Shown here piece by piece: positions 25,787 through 37,967 of a stretch of 64,000 nt of DNA (position 1 is the stretch's first letter; each line of letters opens with the position of its first letter). The translations under genes and the position numbers were made by a program. The stretch is from Anas platyrhynchos (Eukaryota > Chordata > Aves > Anseriformes > Anatidae). The notes under the pieces are model-generated. The model was not told the DNA's origin, made no database searches, and was given only the letters and a program-made list of their open reading frames with translations. Where the stretch lies: contig NC_092597.1 in the NCBI RefSeq assembly GCF_047663525.1, forward strand, positions 25,313,501 to 25,377,500, given 5' to 3'.

Positions 25787-25891
25787 TCATGGTCTGAACT
25801 TGGGTAGACCTGTGCGGTGTCAAGAGTTGGACTTGATGATCCTTAAGGGTCCCTTCCAACTCAGGATATTCTATGATTCTATGATTCTATG
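25787..25891 (+). mobile_element. CR1 LINE 3'-end fragment (~105 bp)
   Basis: GGACTTGATGATCCTTAAGG and CCCTTCCAACTCAGGATATT are followed by three ATTCTATG repeats, the characteristic 3' end of avian CR1 non-LTR retrotransposons. It is 5'-truncated and interrupts the unit text GTAAATGGGGTCC; AAATGG appears on both sides. It occurs only in R5. The orientation is + (3' end to the right). Confidence 0.92.
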
Positions 25892-27831
25892 AAATGGGGT
25901 CCCTTTTGTTGTGGAGGGACGGGTGCTAATGCTGGCAGTTGAATGATTGATTCTGTTGTGACTGTTCTAATTTGTTTAAGGTGAAATACAGTGTCCAACA
26001 CGGGACTTGATGACCAGAGCTGCTTTTGGCAAGGTGAGCGATGAGCGCAGTTGTCACTGCAGTTACTTAACTACACAAAGTACAGTAAAAATCCTGTTTA
26101 TATTTCAGGGGTGTTGTAGCTGGCCTAAGAGAGCAGATGGAAGCATCTGCATCAAGGGCAGGTAAGGGAGCAGATGAGAGTAACTGTCCCAGCTGTGCTG
26201 TGGCTTTGGATGTTGCTTCAGCCTGTGCTTTTCTTTTTGTTTCACAGGTGTGTCGCACAGGCTCAGAGGGGCCAAGCTGCACTCTGAAGAGCAGCACGAG
26301 AAGGGCGGGCTGGTTGTGAGCTGGATTGGAGCAGAACAGCCAAGTAGCACGAGGTGAGTGTGAAGGGTATCCATCTTCCTTTGCAGGTGCCATGGCAGGC
26401 TCTCCACAGAAGCGGTTGAGGATTTGAGAAGAGGTTGCGGATGATCAAGGAGCGACACGTGCAGGGATGGCTTGAAAACGGTATGGCTGCTTTCTCTTCT
26501 GTTTATCAGGTGTCCCAGGCAATGTGGGCTGTGATGTTAGTTCTCGAGAATCGGAACAAAGCAGGTGCTGATATGATATGCTGTGTCTGTTTTTTTTTGT
26601 GTTGGGGTTGCACCTTGGTGAGTGTAGGGATGGGTTTTAAGTGGGTGCAGCGGAGGGCCTGAACCCCAGTGTCCTGTAGTGTGTTTTGACCCATCAGCAT
26701 AGCCTTTTGGTTCTCAGGTAGCCTACTGAAGTAAGTGATTTTTCCTGTGAGTGGAATGCAATTGACTTTTTTTTTTGGGTGTAAGCAGTTCTGCTCCTAG
26801 ATTTTTCTTATTATGTAAATAAAAGATCAAGCTAATTCCAGATGGAAAAATCAGTTACTTTCTTGGTCAGTTTGTTCTTTTAATATTCAAAGCTCCAGCA
26901 AAGGCATGGGGATTTTTGTTTCTAGAAACACCCTAGTTCTCCTGTCTTCATTCTGCATGCTGTAGAGCTAAGCCATATAAATGAATAAAGAAACCACAGC
27001 TTCTGCTCCTTTCTGATTTTTTTTTTTGTGCTTTCCCCAAGCACTTTCCCAGGTGATTAGCTTCAGGTTCCAGGTGGGACCTAGTGGTAACTGAGTTGCA
27101 GATATTCCATGATAGAGCTCATTCTGCCTGGGCTGCTTTTTGGGGTAAGCGCTTTGTTTTTCCTTCAGTCAGTTTCAGGGTTCTTTAGGTGGGTCAGAGT
27201 CTATGGACTGATGCGTTTTCCAGTAGAAACCGGTACGCATATCTTTTTGAGTTGGTAACTGGTAGGATCTGTCACTGTAAAGCAATCTAGTAGTAGTATG
27301 TGCCTGTATTGCACGCAGCTCTTCCTCAGGTGAGTAGATATTATGGCAGTTTTACGGATGGTATGGTGATGTTACTTTGTGTGTTTGCTTTGTGGTTCTG
27401 GTTCCCTTCTGATTTTTGCAGAATTACGGGGCTTTCTGTGAGCCTTTGCATCTATGTCAAATATCAAAGTCAAAGCCTTGCTGTTAAGGAGATGGAGCAG
27501 AGTTTAGTTGAAATGTATCATGGAAGCTCCCTGTGTGAGCATGTGTCTGAAAATGGCAGCAGTGGGCATGTAAGGGGTAGTCTGTTTCAAGTTTAGGGAC
27601 AGGTTGTTATATTTCTGGAACTTTTGCCTGTGGGTTTTCTGTCTGTTGAGTCTTTAGACCTTGCAGCCTTCTAGTCTTGATGTCCTTGAAATGACATATT
27701 AGAAGTATGTTTATGAGGGGTTGCCAGGTGCATTGGTTTTGGGAAACCGTGGGCCACGTTTTTTTGACCACATAAGTGCAGTAGTGCCTAGAGAGTGAGC
27801 AGGCTCACCTCCTTCATCTCTGCAGAATAAG

Positions 27832-27900
27832 TCTGCCCGGGCCCCTTTTCGGCGTGGCGCCGCCCAGGCCCCTTTCGGCGCGGCGCCGCCCGGCCCCATT
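27832..27900 (+). repeat. 26-bp GC-rich minisatellite, 3 variant copies (R5)
   Basis: There are three imperfect copies (GGCGTGGCGCCGCCCAGG and GCGCGGCGCCGCCCGGCC are visible) at the same position in the unit as in R1. Confidence 0.85.
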
Positions 27901-30854
27901 TGTCATGTGGAGCTACTGAGCAGGTGAGTTAAAGGAGCTGGGAACAGACAGTTATTACACAATGATATGTTGCATCAGTAGTAGTGAGCGTTGTGCAGGA
28001 GGTGGGTATTAGGGCTGGGCAGCTAGTGAATGCTGGTTCTCTGTTTTTGCAAGAGATGATGAACCTGTTTGGCATAATTCCATTTGAAAAAGTTCCAGTT
28101 ACTTGAATGGTTGTGCTGTCCTTTCAATATTAAAAGCTGCAGCAAAAGCATGGTGATTGTTGCTTCTAGAAACACCCCAGGTCTCTTGTCTGCTCTCTGC
28201 ATGTTGTTTAGGTAAAAGTGATTTAAAAAGAATATAGTAAACACACACACAAAAAAAAAAAAACAAACAAAAAAAAAGAAAAAAACCACAGTTGGCTGAG
28301 TTGTTGTGAACACAACGATCATTTAATCCCTTTGTTTTCCCAGGTGGTGTGGATGATACTGGTTGCACTGTTGGAGCTTGGACTCGGAGAGGAACACGTG
28401 AGCACAATTGTATGTTGCATCAGCAGTATTCAGCATCGTGGAGAAGGTGGGCATCGTGGCTGGCGTCCTAGTGAATGCTGTTACTCTGTTTTTGCAGCTG
28501 ATGATGAGCCTGGCAATTGACTATCATGAAAATCAGTGCCTGTGCATTTCTTGAGGCGGAGGGACTTTGCCATGCAGCAACCTGAGAGCTAAGTTGTGGG
28601 GCACCTGGTATTTGCATATCTGGGGTGGCTAATGGGAGCTGGGAGCCAGAGCAGCATGGAGCGTGCTGGCTGAATAGACTTGGTGCCACTGTGAGGGTGG
28701 TTCAGGCTGGGTCATGTTCAGGCTGCTTGTGGCTGGGTCAGCAGGCTAATAGAAGCAGCAGGATTATTTTGTAGTGTGAGTGCGCACGCCAGGCAGGACA
28801 GTTTCCTGCAGTTTGTCTTGTAGTGTTGCTTCTGCAGCGTCTGTTCTGTGCTTGTCGGGTCTTGATATCCTCCTGGCTTTTTAGACCAGACTGACTAGAC
28901 AGGCAACTTGGTAGCGGTGCTGAAGGGCCTCAATGCTTGTTTTGTCATCATGACTCTGATCCGAGCACTTCTTGTCTTGCAGTCGCTGCTTGAACTGCAG
29001 ATCTGTTTCAGGTCTTGTGTATCATATTGGGTTTGAGATCGCATCTGTTTCCATCCTCACTCTTGCAGAACTCATCTGGGCCACATCAGGAGCTCTTGCT
29101 TGGGAATTGATTTCCTAAGCATTGTCTTATGGGGTTTTCAGTCCCCATCCTTCTGGTCTCTTGTCTTGAAGGCAGGCTTTTTAGGCCTCCATCATCCCAG
29201 TTCTGGCAGTTGCTTCCAGTCGCGTGTGGTGACATTGGAGTCTCTCGTAGGGTCTGGTGCAGAGCGCCTGTTCTGACTTGCTGTTGTCATAGGGCTTTCC
29301 TTTTGGGGGTCACTTTTTCTTGCGCCTAGTGTTGTGTGTTTTGTTTGTAGTGTTTGTGGCGTGCCTGTATGTGTATGTGTTTGGTCTGGATCTGTCCTGC
29401 CTGGCAGTTAGTGATTAATGTGGCAGGGCATGGGTGTACTAATACACTGATGGGACTGTGTTGGGAAAGACATCCGGTCTGCCTCTGGGCACGTACTGAA
29501 GGGCAGCTGGCACAGTCATCTCTGGAGGTTGGCAGATGGGGATTTGGGAGAGTATATCTGCTTTTGAGCAGCTGTTTGCATAGTGCTTGAACGCTGTGCT
29601 TGAGGAGGTCTGTCAAATCTTGAAAGCTTACAGATATGGGGTTTTGAAATGTTTATTTTTATTTCTTTCCTGTCCCCAGTAGAGTGTAAACCCTAGGAGG
29701 AACCTGTCACGGGAAAGAGCTCCTTCTGGAACTGTTCAGCACTTGGTAGGCAACTTTTGTTTAATTTGTTTAAGTTGAAATACAGTGTACAACACGGGAC
29801 TTGACGACCAGAGCTGCTTTTGTCAAGGTGAGCGATGAACGGATGTAGCTGGTACTTTAGGGGTGCAGTTGTCACTGCAGTTAGTTAACTGCACAAAATA
29901 CAGTAAAAATCCTGTTTATATTTCAGGGGTGTTGTAACTGGCCTAAGAGAGCAGATGGAAGCATCTTCCTTGAGGGTAGGTGAGGGGGCCGAGGTAAGGG
30001 AGCAGATGAGAGTAAGTGTCCTAGCTGTGCTGTGGCTTTGGATGCTGTTTCAGCCTATGCTTTTCTTTTTCTTTTGCAGGTGTGTCGCACAGGCTGAGTG
30101 GGGCCAAGCTGCACTCTGAAGAGCAGCACGAGAAGGGCGGGCTGGTTGTGAGCTGGAGCTGGATTGGAGCAGAACGGCCGAGTAGCACGAGGTGAGTGCG
30201 AAGGGTATCCGTCTTGCTTTGCAGGTGCCATGGCAGGCTCTCCACAGAAGCGGTTGAGGATTGGAGAAGAGGTTGCGGATGATCAAGGAGCGACACGTGC
30301 AGGGATGGCTTGAAAAGGGCATGGCTGCTTTCTCTTCTGTTTATCAGGTGTCCCAAGCAACGTGGGCTGTGATGTTAGTGTTTAGTATCGGAACAAAGCA
30401 GGTGCTGATGGTGGTCTTCTTCGGTAGGCAAAGAGGTGCCCAAAGCCCCGTCCTGTGTAGCCTGAGCACACCTCGCTGAGGATGAAGCATGCTTTCCAGC
30501 AGTTCCCAAAACTGTGTTGAAGCTGAAATGCTGTGTCTGTGTTTGTGTTGGGGTTGCTCCTTGGGGAGTGTAGGGATGGGTTTTAAGTGGGTGCAGAGGA
30601 GGGCCTGGCCCCAGTGTCCTGTAGTGTGTTTTAACCCATCAGCATGGCCTTTTGGTTCTCAGGTAGCTTACTGAATAAATGATTTTTCCTGCAAGTGGAA
30701 TGGAATTGAATTTTTTTTTTGGCGTGTAATCAGTTCTGCTCCTAGACTTTTCTTTCTATGTAAATAAAAGCTTGAGCTAATTCCAGATGGGAAAAAACAA
30801 TCAACTACTTGCTTGGTCATTTTGTCCTTTTAGTATCCAAAACATTTAAGCGTG

Positions 30855-30903
30855 GTGCTGCCCCGGGCCTGTTACAGCGCGGCGCCGCCCCGGGCCCATT
30901 TCT
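30855..30903 (+). repeat. 26-bp GC-rich minisatellite, 2 diverged copies (R6)
   Basis: CCCCGGGCCTGTTACAGCG is followed by GCGGCGCCGCCCCGGGCC. The copies lie next to a deletion junction that removed most of S3/J/K. Confidence 0.8.
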
Positions 30904-31479
30904 CAGGTGGAGCTACTGAGCATGTGAGGTAAAGGAGCTGGGAACAGAGGTATTGCACAATGGTATGTTGCATCAGTAGTAGTCAGTGTTGTACAGGAGG
31001 TGGCTATCAGTGCTGGCACGCTAGTGAATGTTCGTTCTCTATTTTTGGAAGTGATGATGAAGCTGTTTGACGTAATTCCATTTGAAAAAGTTCCAGTTAC
31101 TGCCCTGGTCGTGTTGTCCTTTCAATGTTAAAAGCTGCAGCAAAAGCATGGGGATTGTTGCTTCTAGAAACACCACAGGTCACCTGTCTGCTCTCTGCAT
31201 GTTTTTCAAGTAAAGCAGGGGTAGGGGTAGTCTGTTTCAAGATTAGGGACAGCTTGTTATATTTCTGGAGCTTTTGCCTGTGTGTTTTCTGTCTGTCGAG
31301 TGTTTAGACCTTGCAGCCTTCTAGACTTTGTCCTTGAATTGACATATTAGAAGTACATTTATGAGGGGTTGCCAGGTATGTTTTTTTTGGGAAACCGTGG
31401 GGTATGGTTCCTTGACCACATAAGTGCAGCAGTGCCTAGAGAGTGAGCAGGCTCACCTTCTTCTTCTCTGCAGAATAAG

Positions 31480-31521
31480 TCCGCCCGGGCCCCTTTCGGC
31501 GCGGCGCCGCCCGGCCCCATT
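31480..31521 (+). repeat. 26-bp GC-rich minisatellite, 2 copies (second site in R6)
   Basis: CCGCCCGGGCCCCTTTCGG is followed by CGCGGCGCCGCCCGGCCCC. It is a second occurrence within R6, caused by local duplication of the segment ending in the GC repeat. Confidence 0.85.
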
Positions 31522-31957
31522 TGTCATGTGGAGCTACAGAGCAGGTGAGGTAAAGGAGCTGGGAACAGACAGTTATTGCACAATGATATGTTGTCTTAGT
31601 AGTAGTGAGCGTTGTGCAGGAGGTGGTTATTAGGGCTGGCATGCTGTTGAATGCTGGTTCTCTGTGTTTACAGATGGGGATGAGTCTGTTTAAACAAATT
31701 CTAGTTCAAAAAGTTTCAGATACTACCTTGGTGGAATGGAATTAATTTTGTTGGTGTATAATCTGTTCTGCTCGTAGATTTTTCTTTCAATGCAAATAAA
31801 AGTTTGAGCTAATTCCATTTGAAAAAGTTTCAGTTACTTGCTGGGTCGTGTTGTCCTTTCAATGTTAAAAGCTGCAGCAAAAGCATGGGGATCGTTGCTT
31901 CTAGAAACACCCTAGGTCTCCTGTCTGCTCTCTGCATGTTTTTCAAGTAAAGCAGAT

Positions 31958-32017
31958 CTTTAAAAAAAAAAAAAAAAAAAACCAAAAAAAAAAAAACAAA
32001 GAAAATAATAAAAAACA
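31958..32017 (+). repeat. A-rich tract upstream of block A (R6/R7 boundary)
   Basis: Two runs of A, of about 19 and 13, are separated by ACC and followed by CAAAGAAAATAATAAAAAAC and a short GCT run (CAGCTGCTGCTGC). The same tract is shorter in other units (12-30 A). It is a length-variable microsatellite, not a gene. Confidence 0.85.
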
Positions 32018-32426
32018 GCTGCTGCTGCTTTCTTTCTACTTCCTTGTGCTTTGCCCCTCCCCTTTTCCAGGTGATTGGGTTTGAGTGCTGGGCGGGGCCA
32101 AATGGTATATGAGCCCCAGGCATGGTATTAGAGAGCTCCTTCTGCCTGGGCTGCTCCTTGGTGTAAGCGCTTTGTTTTTCCTTCAGTCAGTTGCAGGGTT
32201 CTCTAGGCAGGCTGGAGTCTATAGATTTCTAGAATTTTTAAGTGCTTGGAATTTACTTAATAGAGGGGTGTTTAGTAGAGGTTTGTGGCTTATTGTTTTT
32301 TAGGATGGTGCGATACTGCTCTGTTTTTGAGCTGCACTTTAATCTCTAGACGTATAAACCCACTCGTTTTATTCTGCAGAGGACTAAAACCAGCTTGATT
32401 ACCGGCTACATGTGGCTTGACAGCGT

Positions 32427-33830
32427 AGATGCAGCATTACCAAGAGACTGAGCAGAGTTGTATCAGAGTCACCTTTTTTATCTGCAAAGGGTAAGTCTGT
32501 GATTACCCCTGCCGAGGCTGCTGTGTGTGCATGTCTTTTTGGCATTTGTGGAGCTCGGTTGTTTTTCTTTGTGTGTATGCATGTTCTTTTTTTTTTTTTT
32601 TTTGGTGGTCAAATAGTGTGTTTGCTGAGTGTGGTTAGAATGAGGAGGTGGGGAGCTGCTCAGGACTGGTAGGTTTGGTTTCTAGGAGTGTGCGGCATCC
32701 TTCCTGTGTGACGTGACTAATTGTTGGGCTGGAACGTTCCAGCTTGTGTGTCTTAGGCAATTGAGCTTGTGTAGTGTGTGTTGTGTGGCCCGGGCAGAGT
32801 TTGCTGTGGTGCTGTGGGCGAAGAATCTCAGAGCTGGTGAGCAGCTGAAGGCACCTCACAGCCACGGTGTACCTGCTGCAATAATACCTCTCTCTCCCAG
32901 CTGGAGAGAGCTGGGAAGAGAGAGGTATTATTGCAGCAGGTACACTGTGGCTGTGAGGTGCCTCAGAGTGCGCTTTTCTGTCTTTTTTTTGCAGGTGCTT
33001 TGTGCAGTCGTGGACAGGAAAGGGAAATACTCGTGTCACGGAGCAGTGAGGGAAGGTGAGTGTTGTCAGCCTGGTCATCTCTTATCTGAAGGGAAGATGC
33101 TCAGGTGTTTCCCTGTAAGGGTCCGAGGTGGCAGTGTAGATGCAGCATTACCAAGAGCCTGAGCAGGGTTGTATCAGAGTCTGCTCTTTCCTCTGCAAAA
33201 GGGTAAGTCTGTGATTACCCCTGCTGGGGCTGCTTTGTGTGCGTGTCTTTTTGGTATTTATGGAGCTTAGTTGTTTTTTGTGTGTGTATGTTCTAAGTTT
33301 TTGTTGTTTTTGAGGGGCAAATAGTGTGTGTGCTGAGCGTGGTTGGCAGGAGGAGGTGGGGAGCTGCTCAGGACTGGTAGGTTTGGTTTCTCGGGGTGTG
33401 CGGCAGCCTTCCTGTGCAATGCGACTGATTGTTGGCCGGAACGTTCCAGCTTGTGTGTCTTAGCCATTGTAGCTTGTGTAGTGTGTGTTGTGTGGCCCGG
33501 GCAGTGTTTGCTGTGCTGCTGTGAGCAAAGAACCTGAGTTAAAGCTGGTGAGCAGCTGAAGTACCGGAGCTGGGAAGAGAGAGGTCTTGCAGCAGGTACG
33601 CTGTGGCTGTGAGGTGCCTCAGAGTGTGTGTTTCTCTTGTCTCTGCAGGTGCTTTGTGCAGTTGTGGAGAGGGAAGGGAAATCTTCATGTCACGAAGCTC
33701 TGCGGGAAGGTGAGTGGTGTCAGCCATGTCATCCCTTATCCGAAGCGAAGGGAAGACGCTCAGGTGTTTCCCTGTGAGGGTCTGAGTTGAGGCTGTTTGG
33801 GATAGAGGAGCAGTGTGGCAGGTGGGTGCT
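32427..33830 (+). repeat. ~0.7-kb direct tandem duplication inside R7
   Basis: The segment beginning GTAGATGCAGCATTACCAAG occurs near 32427 and again at 33132. Both copies run through TTGGTTTCT(A/C)GG(A/G)GTGTG to block B and CTCAGGTGTTTCCCTGT. The offset is about 0.7 kb. The copies differ at many positions, so the duplication is not very recent or joined two different units. Confidence 0.8.
32850..32962. repeat. Fold-back palindrome, ~53-bp arms with 6-bp loop
   Basis: The left arm (GGCACCTCACAGCCACGGTG … CTCCCAGCT, ending 32902) is the reverse complement of the right arm (AGCTGGGAAG … GTGGCTGTGAGGTGCC, 32909-32962), with one indel and one or two mismatches. The loop is GGAGAG. The right arm is the normal unit sequence; the left arm is an inverted copy inserted next to GCAGCTGAAG. 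This is the signature of replication template switching on a folded strand. A transcript through it would form a long hairpin. Confidence 0.9.
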
Positions 33831-36800
33831 TGCAAGCACCACGGTCATTGTATCCTTTTGTGTTCCCAGGTGGCGTGGGTGATGCTGGCCGCTCCTTTCA
33901 AGCTTGGACCTAATTTTCAGGTACAGAGGCAAATGGCCTGCTGTTTTGAAAGGATAAAACTAAAGATGGGGTGCCTTTTGTTGTTGAGGGATGGGTGCTA
34001 CTGCTGGCAGCTGAATGTTTATCTTCTGCCTGTGTTTTGCCTTTCATTAGGCTGAAATGCAGTGTGTAGTGCGCAGTGCAGGACGTCTCAACCCGAGCTG
34101 CCTCTGCAGTGACTCTGGTGCGTAATGAGCAGAGGTAGCTGTTGTTTTTGGGGTGCGGTTGTCACTGCAGTTATTTTCCTACATCCAATAGAGTAAAATT
34201 CCAGTTTGCCTTTTAGAGGTGCTATAAGTGGGTGAAGAGAACAAATGGAAGCATGTGCCACGTGGGGCAGGCAAGCGGCTGAGGTACAGGAGGGGATGAG
34301 AGTATGTGATTTTTTTCCCGGGGGTGGAATGGAATTGATTTTGTTGGCGTATAATCTGTTCTGCTCCTAGATTTTTCTTTCTATTTAAAAAAAAAAAAAA
34401 AGTTTGAGCTAATTCCAGTTAAGAAAGTTCCAGTTACTTGCTGGGTCGTATTGTCCTTTTAATATTCAAAGCTGCAGCAAAAGCATGGGGATTGTTGCTT
34501 CTAGAAACACCCCAGTTCTCTTGTTTGTGCTCTGCATGCTGTTGAGCTAAGGCAGATTTAAAAAAAAGAAATAAAGGAAACACACACAAAAACCAACAAC
34601 AACAAAAAACACCATTGGCTGGCTTGTTGTGATTGCAACGAACATTTAATCCCTTTATTTTCCCAGGTGGTGTGGATGATACTGGCTGCACTGTTGGAGC
34701 TTGGATTCGGAGAGGAACAGGTGAGCAGAACCGTATGTTGCATCAGCAGTAGTCAGCATTGTGGAGAAGGTGGGCATCATGGCCGGCGTGCTAGTGAATG
34801 CTGTTACTCTGTTTTTGCAGCTGATGATGAGCCTTCAATTGACTAAGATGACAATCGGTGCCTGTGCATTTCTTGAGGTGGAAGGAATTTACCATCCAAC
34901 AACCTGAGAGCTAAGTTGTGGGGCACCTGGTATTTGCATATCTGGGGTGGCTAATGGGAGCTGGGAGCCAGAGCAGCATGGAGGCAGCTGGCTGAATAGA
35001 CTTGGTGCCACTGTGAAGGTGGTTGAGGCTGGGTCACGTTCTGGGTGCTTGTGGCTGGGTCACCAGGCTAACAGGAGCAGCGGGATTATTTTGTAGCTTG
35101 AGTGCGTGCGCCAGGCAGGACAATTTCCTTCTGTTCGTCTGTCCTGTTTGCTTCTGCAGTGTCTGTTCTGTGCTTGTCGGGTCTTGATATCCTCCTGGCT
35201 TTTTACACCGGACTGACCAGACAGGCAACTTGGTAGCTGTGCAGAAGGGCCTCAATGCTTGTTTTGTCATCATGGCTCTGATCAAGCAGCGACTGCAAGA
35301 CAAGAAGTGCTCGAAAGTGCAGATCTGTTTCAGGTCTTGTGCATCATATTCGGTTTGAGATCACATCTGTTTCCATCCTCACTCTTGCAGAAGTCATCTG
35401 GGCCGCATCAGGTGCTCTTGCTTGGGAACTGATTTCCTGAGAGTTGTCTTAGGGGGTTTTCACTCTCCATCCTTCTGGTCTCTTGTCTTGAAGGCAGGCT
35501 TTTTAGGCCTCCATCATCCCAGTTCTGGCAGTTGCTTCCAGTCGCGTGTCGTGACATTGGAGTCTCTCGTAGGGTCTGGTGCAGAGCACCTGTTCTGACT
35601 TGCTGTTGCCATAGGGCTTTCCTCAGGGGGTCACTTTTTCTTGCGCCTAGTGTTGTGTGTTTTGTTTGTAGTGTTTGTGGCGTGCCTGTGTGTGTGTTTG
35701 GTCCGGAGCTGTCCTGCCTGGCAGTTAGTGATTAATGTGGCAGGGCATGGGTGTACTAATACATTGTTTGTACTGTGTTGGGAAAGACATCCGGTCTGCC
35801 TCTGGGCACGTACTGAGGGGCAGTTGGCACAATCATGTCTGGTGGTTGGCAGATGTGGATTTGGGAGAGTATATCTGCTTGTGAGCAGCTGTTTGTATAG
35901 TGCTTGAACGGTGTGCTTGAGGAGGTCTGTTGAATCTTGAAAGCTTACAGATATGGGGTTTTGAAATGTTTATTTTTATTTCTTTCCTGTCCCCAGTAGA
36001 GTGTAAACCCTAGGAGGAACCTGTCACGGGAAAGAGCTCCTTCTGGAACTGTTCAGCACTTGGTAGGCAACTTTCGTTTAATTTGTTTAAGGTGAAACAC
36101 AGTGTACAACACGGGACTTGACCATAGCTGCTTTTGGCAAGGTGAGCGATGGACAGATGCAGCAGGTACTTTAGGGGTGTAGTTGTCACTGCAGTTAGTT
36201 AACTGCACAAAATACAGTAAAAATCCTGATTATATTTCAGAGTTGTTGTAGCTGGCCTAAGAGAGCAGGTGGAAGCGTCTGCCTCGAGGGCGGGTGAGGA
36301 GGCCGAGGTAAGGGAGCAGATGAGACTATCTCTCCCTCTGTGCTGTGGCTTTGGATGCTGCTTCAGCCTATGCTTTTGTTTCTCTTTTGCAGGTGTGTCG
36401 CACAGGCTGAGTGGGGCCAAGCTGCACTCTGAAGAGCAGCACGAGAAGGGCGGGCTGGTTGTGAGCTGGATTGGAGCAGAACAGCCAAGTAGCACGAGGT
36501 GAGTGTGAAGGGTATCCATCTTGCTTTGCAGGTGCCATGGCAGGCTCTCCACAGAAGCGGTTGAGGATTTGAGAAGAGGTTGCAGATGATCAAGGAGCGA
36601 CACGTGCAGGGATGGCTTGAAAAGGGTATGGCTGCTTTCTCTTCTGTTTATCAGGTGTCACTGGCGACGTGGGCTGTGATGTTAGTCTTTAGAATCGGAA
36701 CAAAGCAGGTGCTGAAATACTTTGTTTTTTTTGTGTTGGGCTTGTACCTTGGTGAGTGTAGGGATGGGTTTTAAGTGGGTGCAGCGGAGGGCCTGAACCC

Positions 36801-37967
36801 CAGTGTCCTGTAGTGTGTTTTGACCCATCAGCATAGCCTTTTGGTTCTCAGGTAGCCTACTGAAGTAAGTGATTTTTCCTGTGAGTGGAATGGAATTTTT
36901 TTTTTTTCCATGTAATTTGTTCTCCTCCTAGATTTTTCTTTTTATGTAAATAAAATATTGAGCTAATTCCAGAGGGGAAAAAAAATCAGTTTACTTTCTT
37001 AATCAGTTTGTCCTTTTAATATTCAAAGCTGCAGCAACAGCATGGGGATTTTTGTTTCTAGAAACACCCTAGCTCTCCTGTCTTCACTCTGCATGCAGTT
37101 GAGCTAAGCCATATAAATGAAAAAAGAAACCACAGCTACTGCTCGTTTCTGATTTTTTTTTTTTGTGCTTTCCCCCTTGCACTTTCCCAGGTGATTGGCT
37201 TCAGGGTCCAGGTGAGACCTAGTGGTAACTGAGTTGCAGGTATGCCATCAGAGAGCTCCTTCTGCCTGGGCTGCACTTTTGGGTAAGCGTTTGGTTTTAT
37301 TTCAGTTGGTTGCAGGGTTCTTTAGGTGGGTCAGAGTCTATGGACTGATGCGTTCTGAAGTAGAAACCGGTACGCATATCTTTTTGAGTTGGTAACTGGT
37401 AGGATCTGTCACTGTAAAGCAATCTAGTAGTAGTATGTGCCTGTATTGCACGCAGCTCTTCCTCAGGTGAGTAGTTGTTATGGCAGTTTTACGGATAGTA
37501 TGGTGATGTTACTTTGTGTGTTTGCTTTGTGGTTCTGGTTCCCTTCTGATTTTTGCAGAATTACGGGGCTTTTTGTGATTCTTTGCTTGTATGTCAAATA
37601 TTATCAAAGTTACAACCTTGCTGTTAAAGTGATGGAGCAGGGTTTAGTTGAAATGTATCATGGAAGCTCCCTGTGTGAGCATGTGTCTGAAAATGGCAGC
37701 AGTGGGCACGTAAGGGGTAGTCTGTTTCAAGTTTAGGGACAGTTTGTTATATTTCTGGAGCTTTTGCCTGTGTGTTTTCTGTCTGTCGAGTGTTCAGACC
37801 TTGCAGCCTTTTAGTCTTGATGTCCTTGAATTGACATATTAGAAGTATGTTTATTAGGTGTTTCCAGGTAGTTGTTTTTGGGAAACAGTGGGGTAATGTC
37901 TCTTGACCGCATAAGTGCAGTAGTGCCTGGAGAGTGAGCAGGCTCACCTTCCTCTCTGCAGAATAAG

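Larger units (their letters stand above)
21988..28085 (+). repeat. R5: array unit carrying a solo LTR and a CR1
   Basis: The unit is collinear with R1, but is interrupted at 23494-23941 by an LTR and at 25787-25891 by a CR1 fragment. The octamer is at 24561 and the GC repeat (three copies) at 27832-27900. At its right end the S1 module does not lead to block A. Instead it fuses into the A-rich tract and block E of the next unit. Confidence 0.85.
28086..32070 (+). repeat. R6: rearranged array unit lacking blocks A-D
   Basis: An S1-type module (28086-28215) runs straight into an ACACAC/A-rich tract and block E at 28345, so about 1.9 kb containing A, B, C and D is missing. Near 30840 the sequence jumps from S3 to the GC repeat. 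Near 31218 it jumps back to GGGGTAGTCTGTTTCAAG, giving a second GC-repeat segment (31480-31521). Near 31735 a class-2 S1 start is joined to sequence normally found upstream of S2. At least four breakpoints are visible. Confidence 0.8.
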
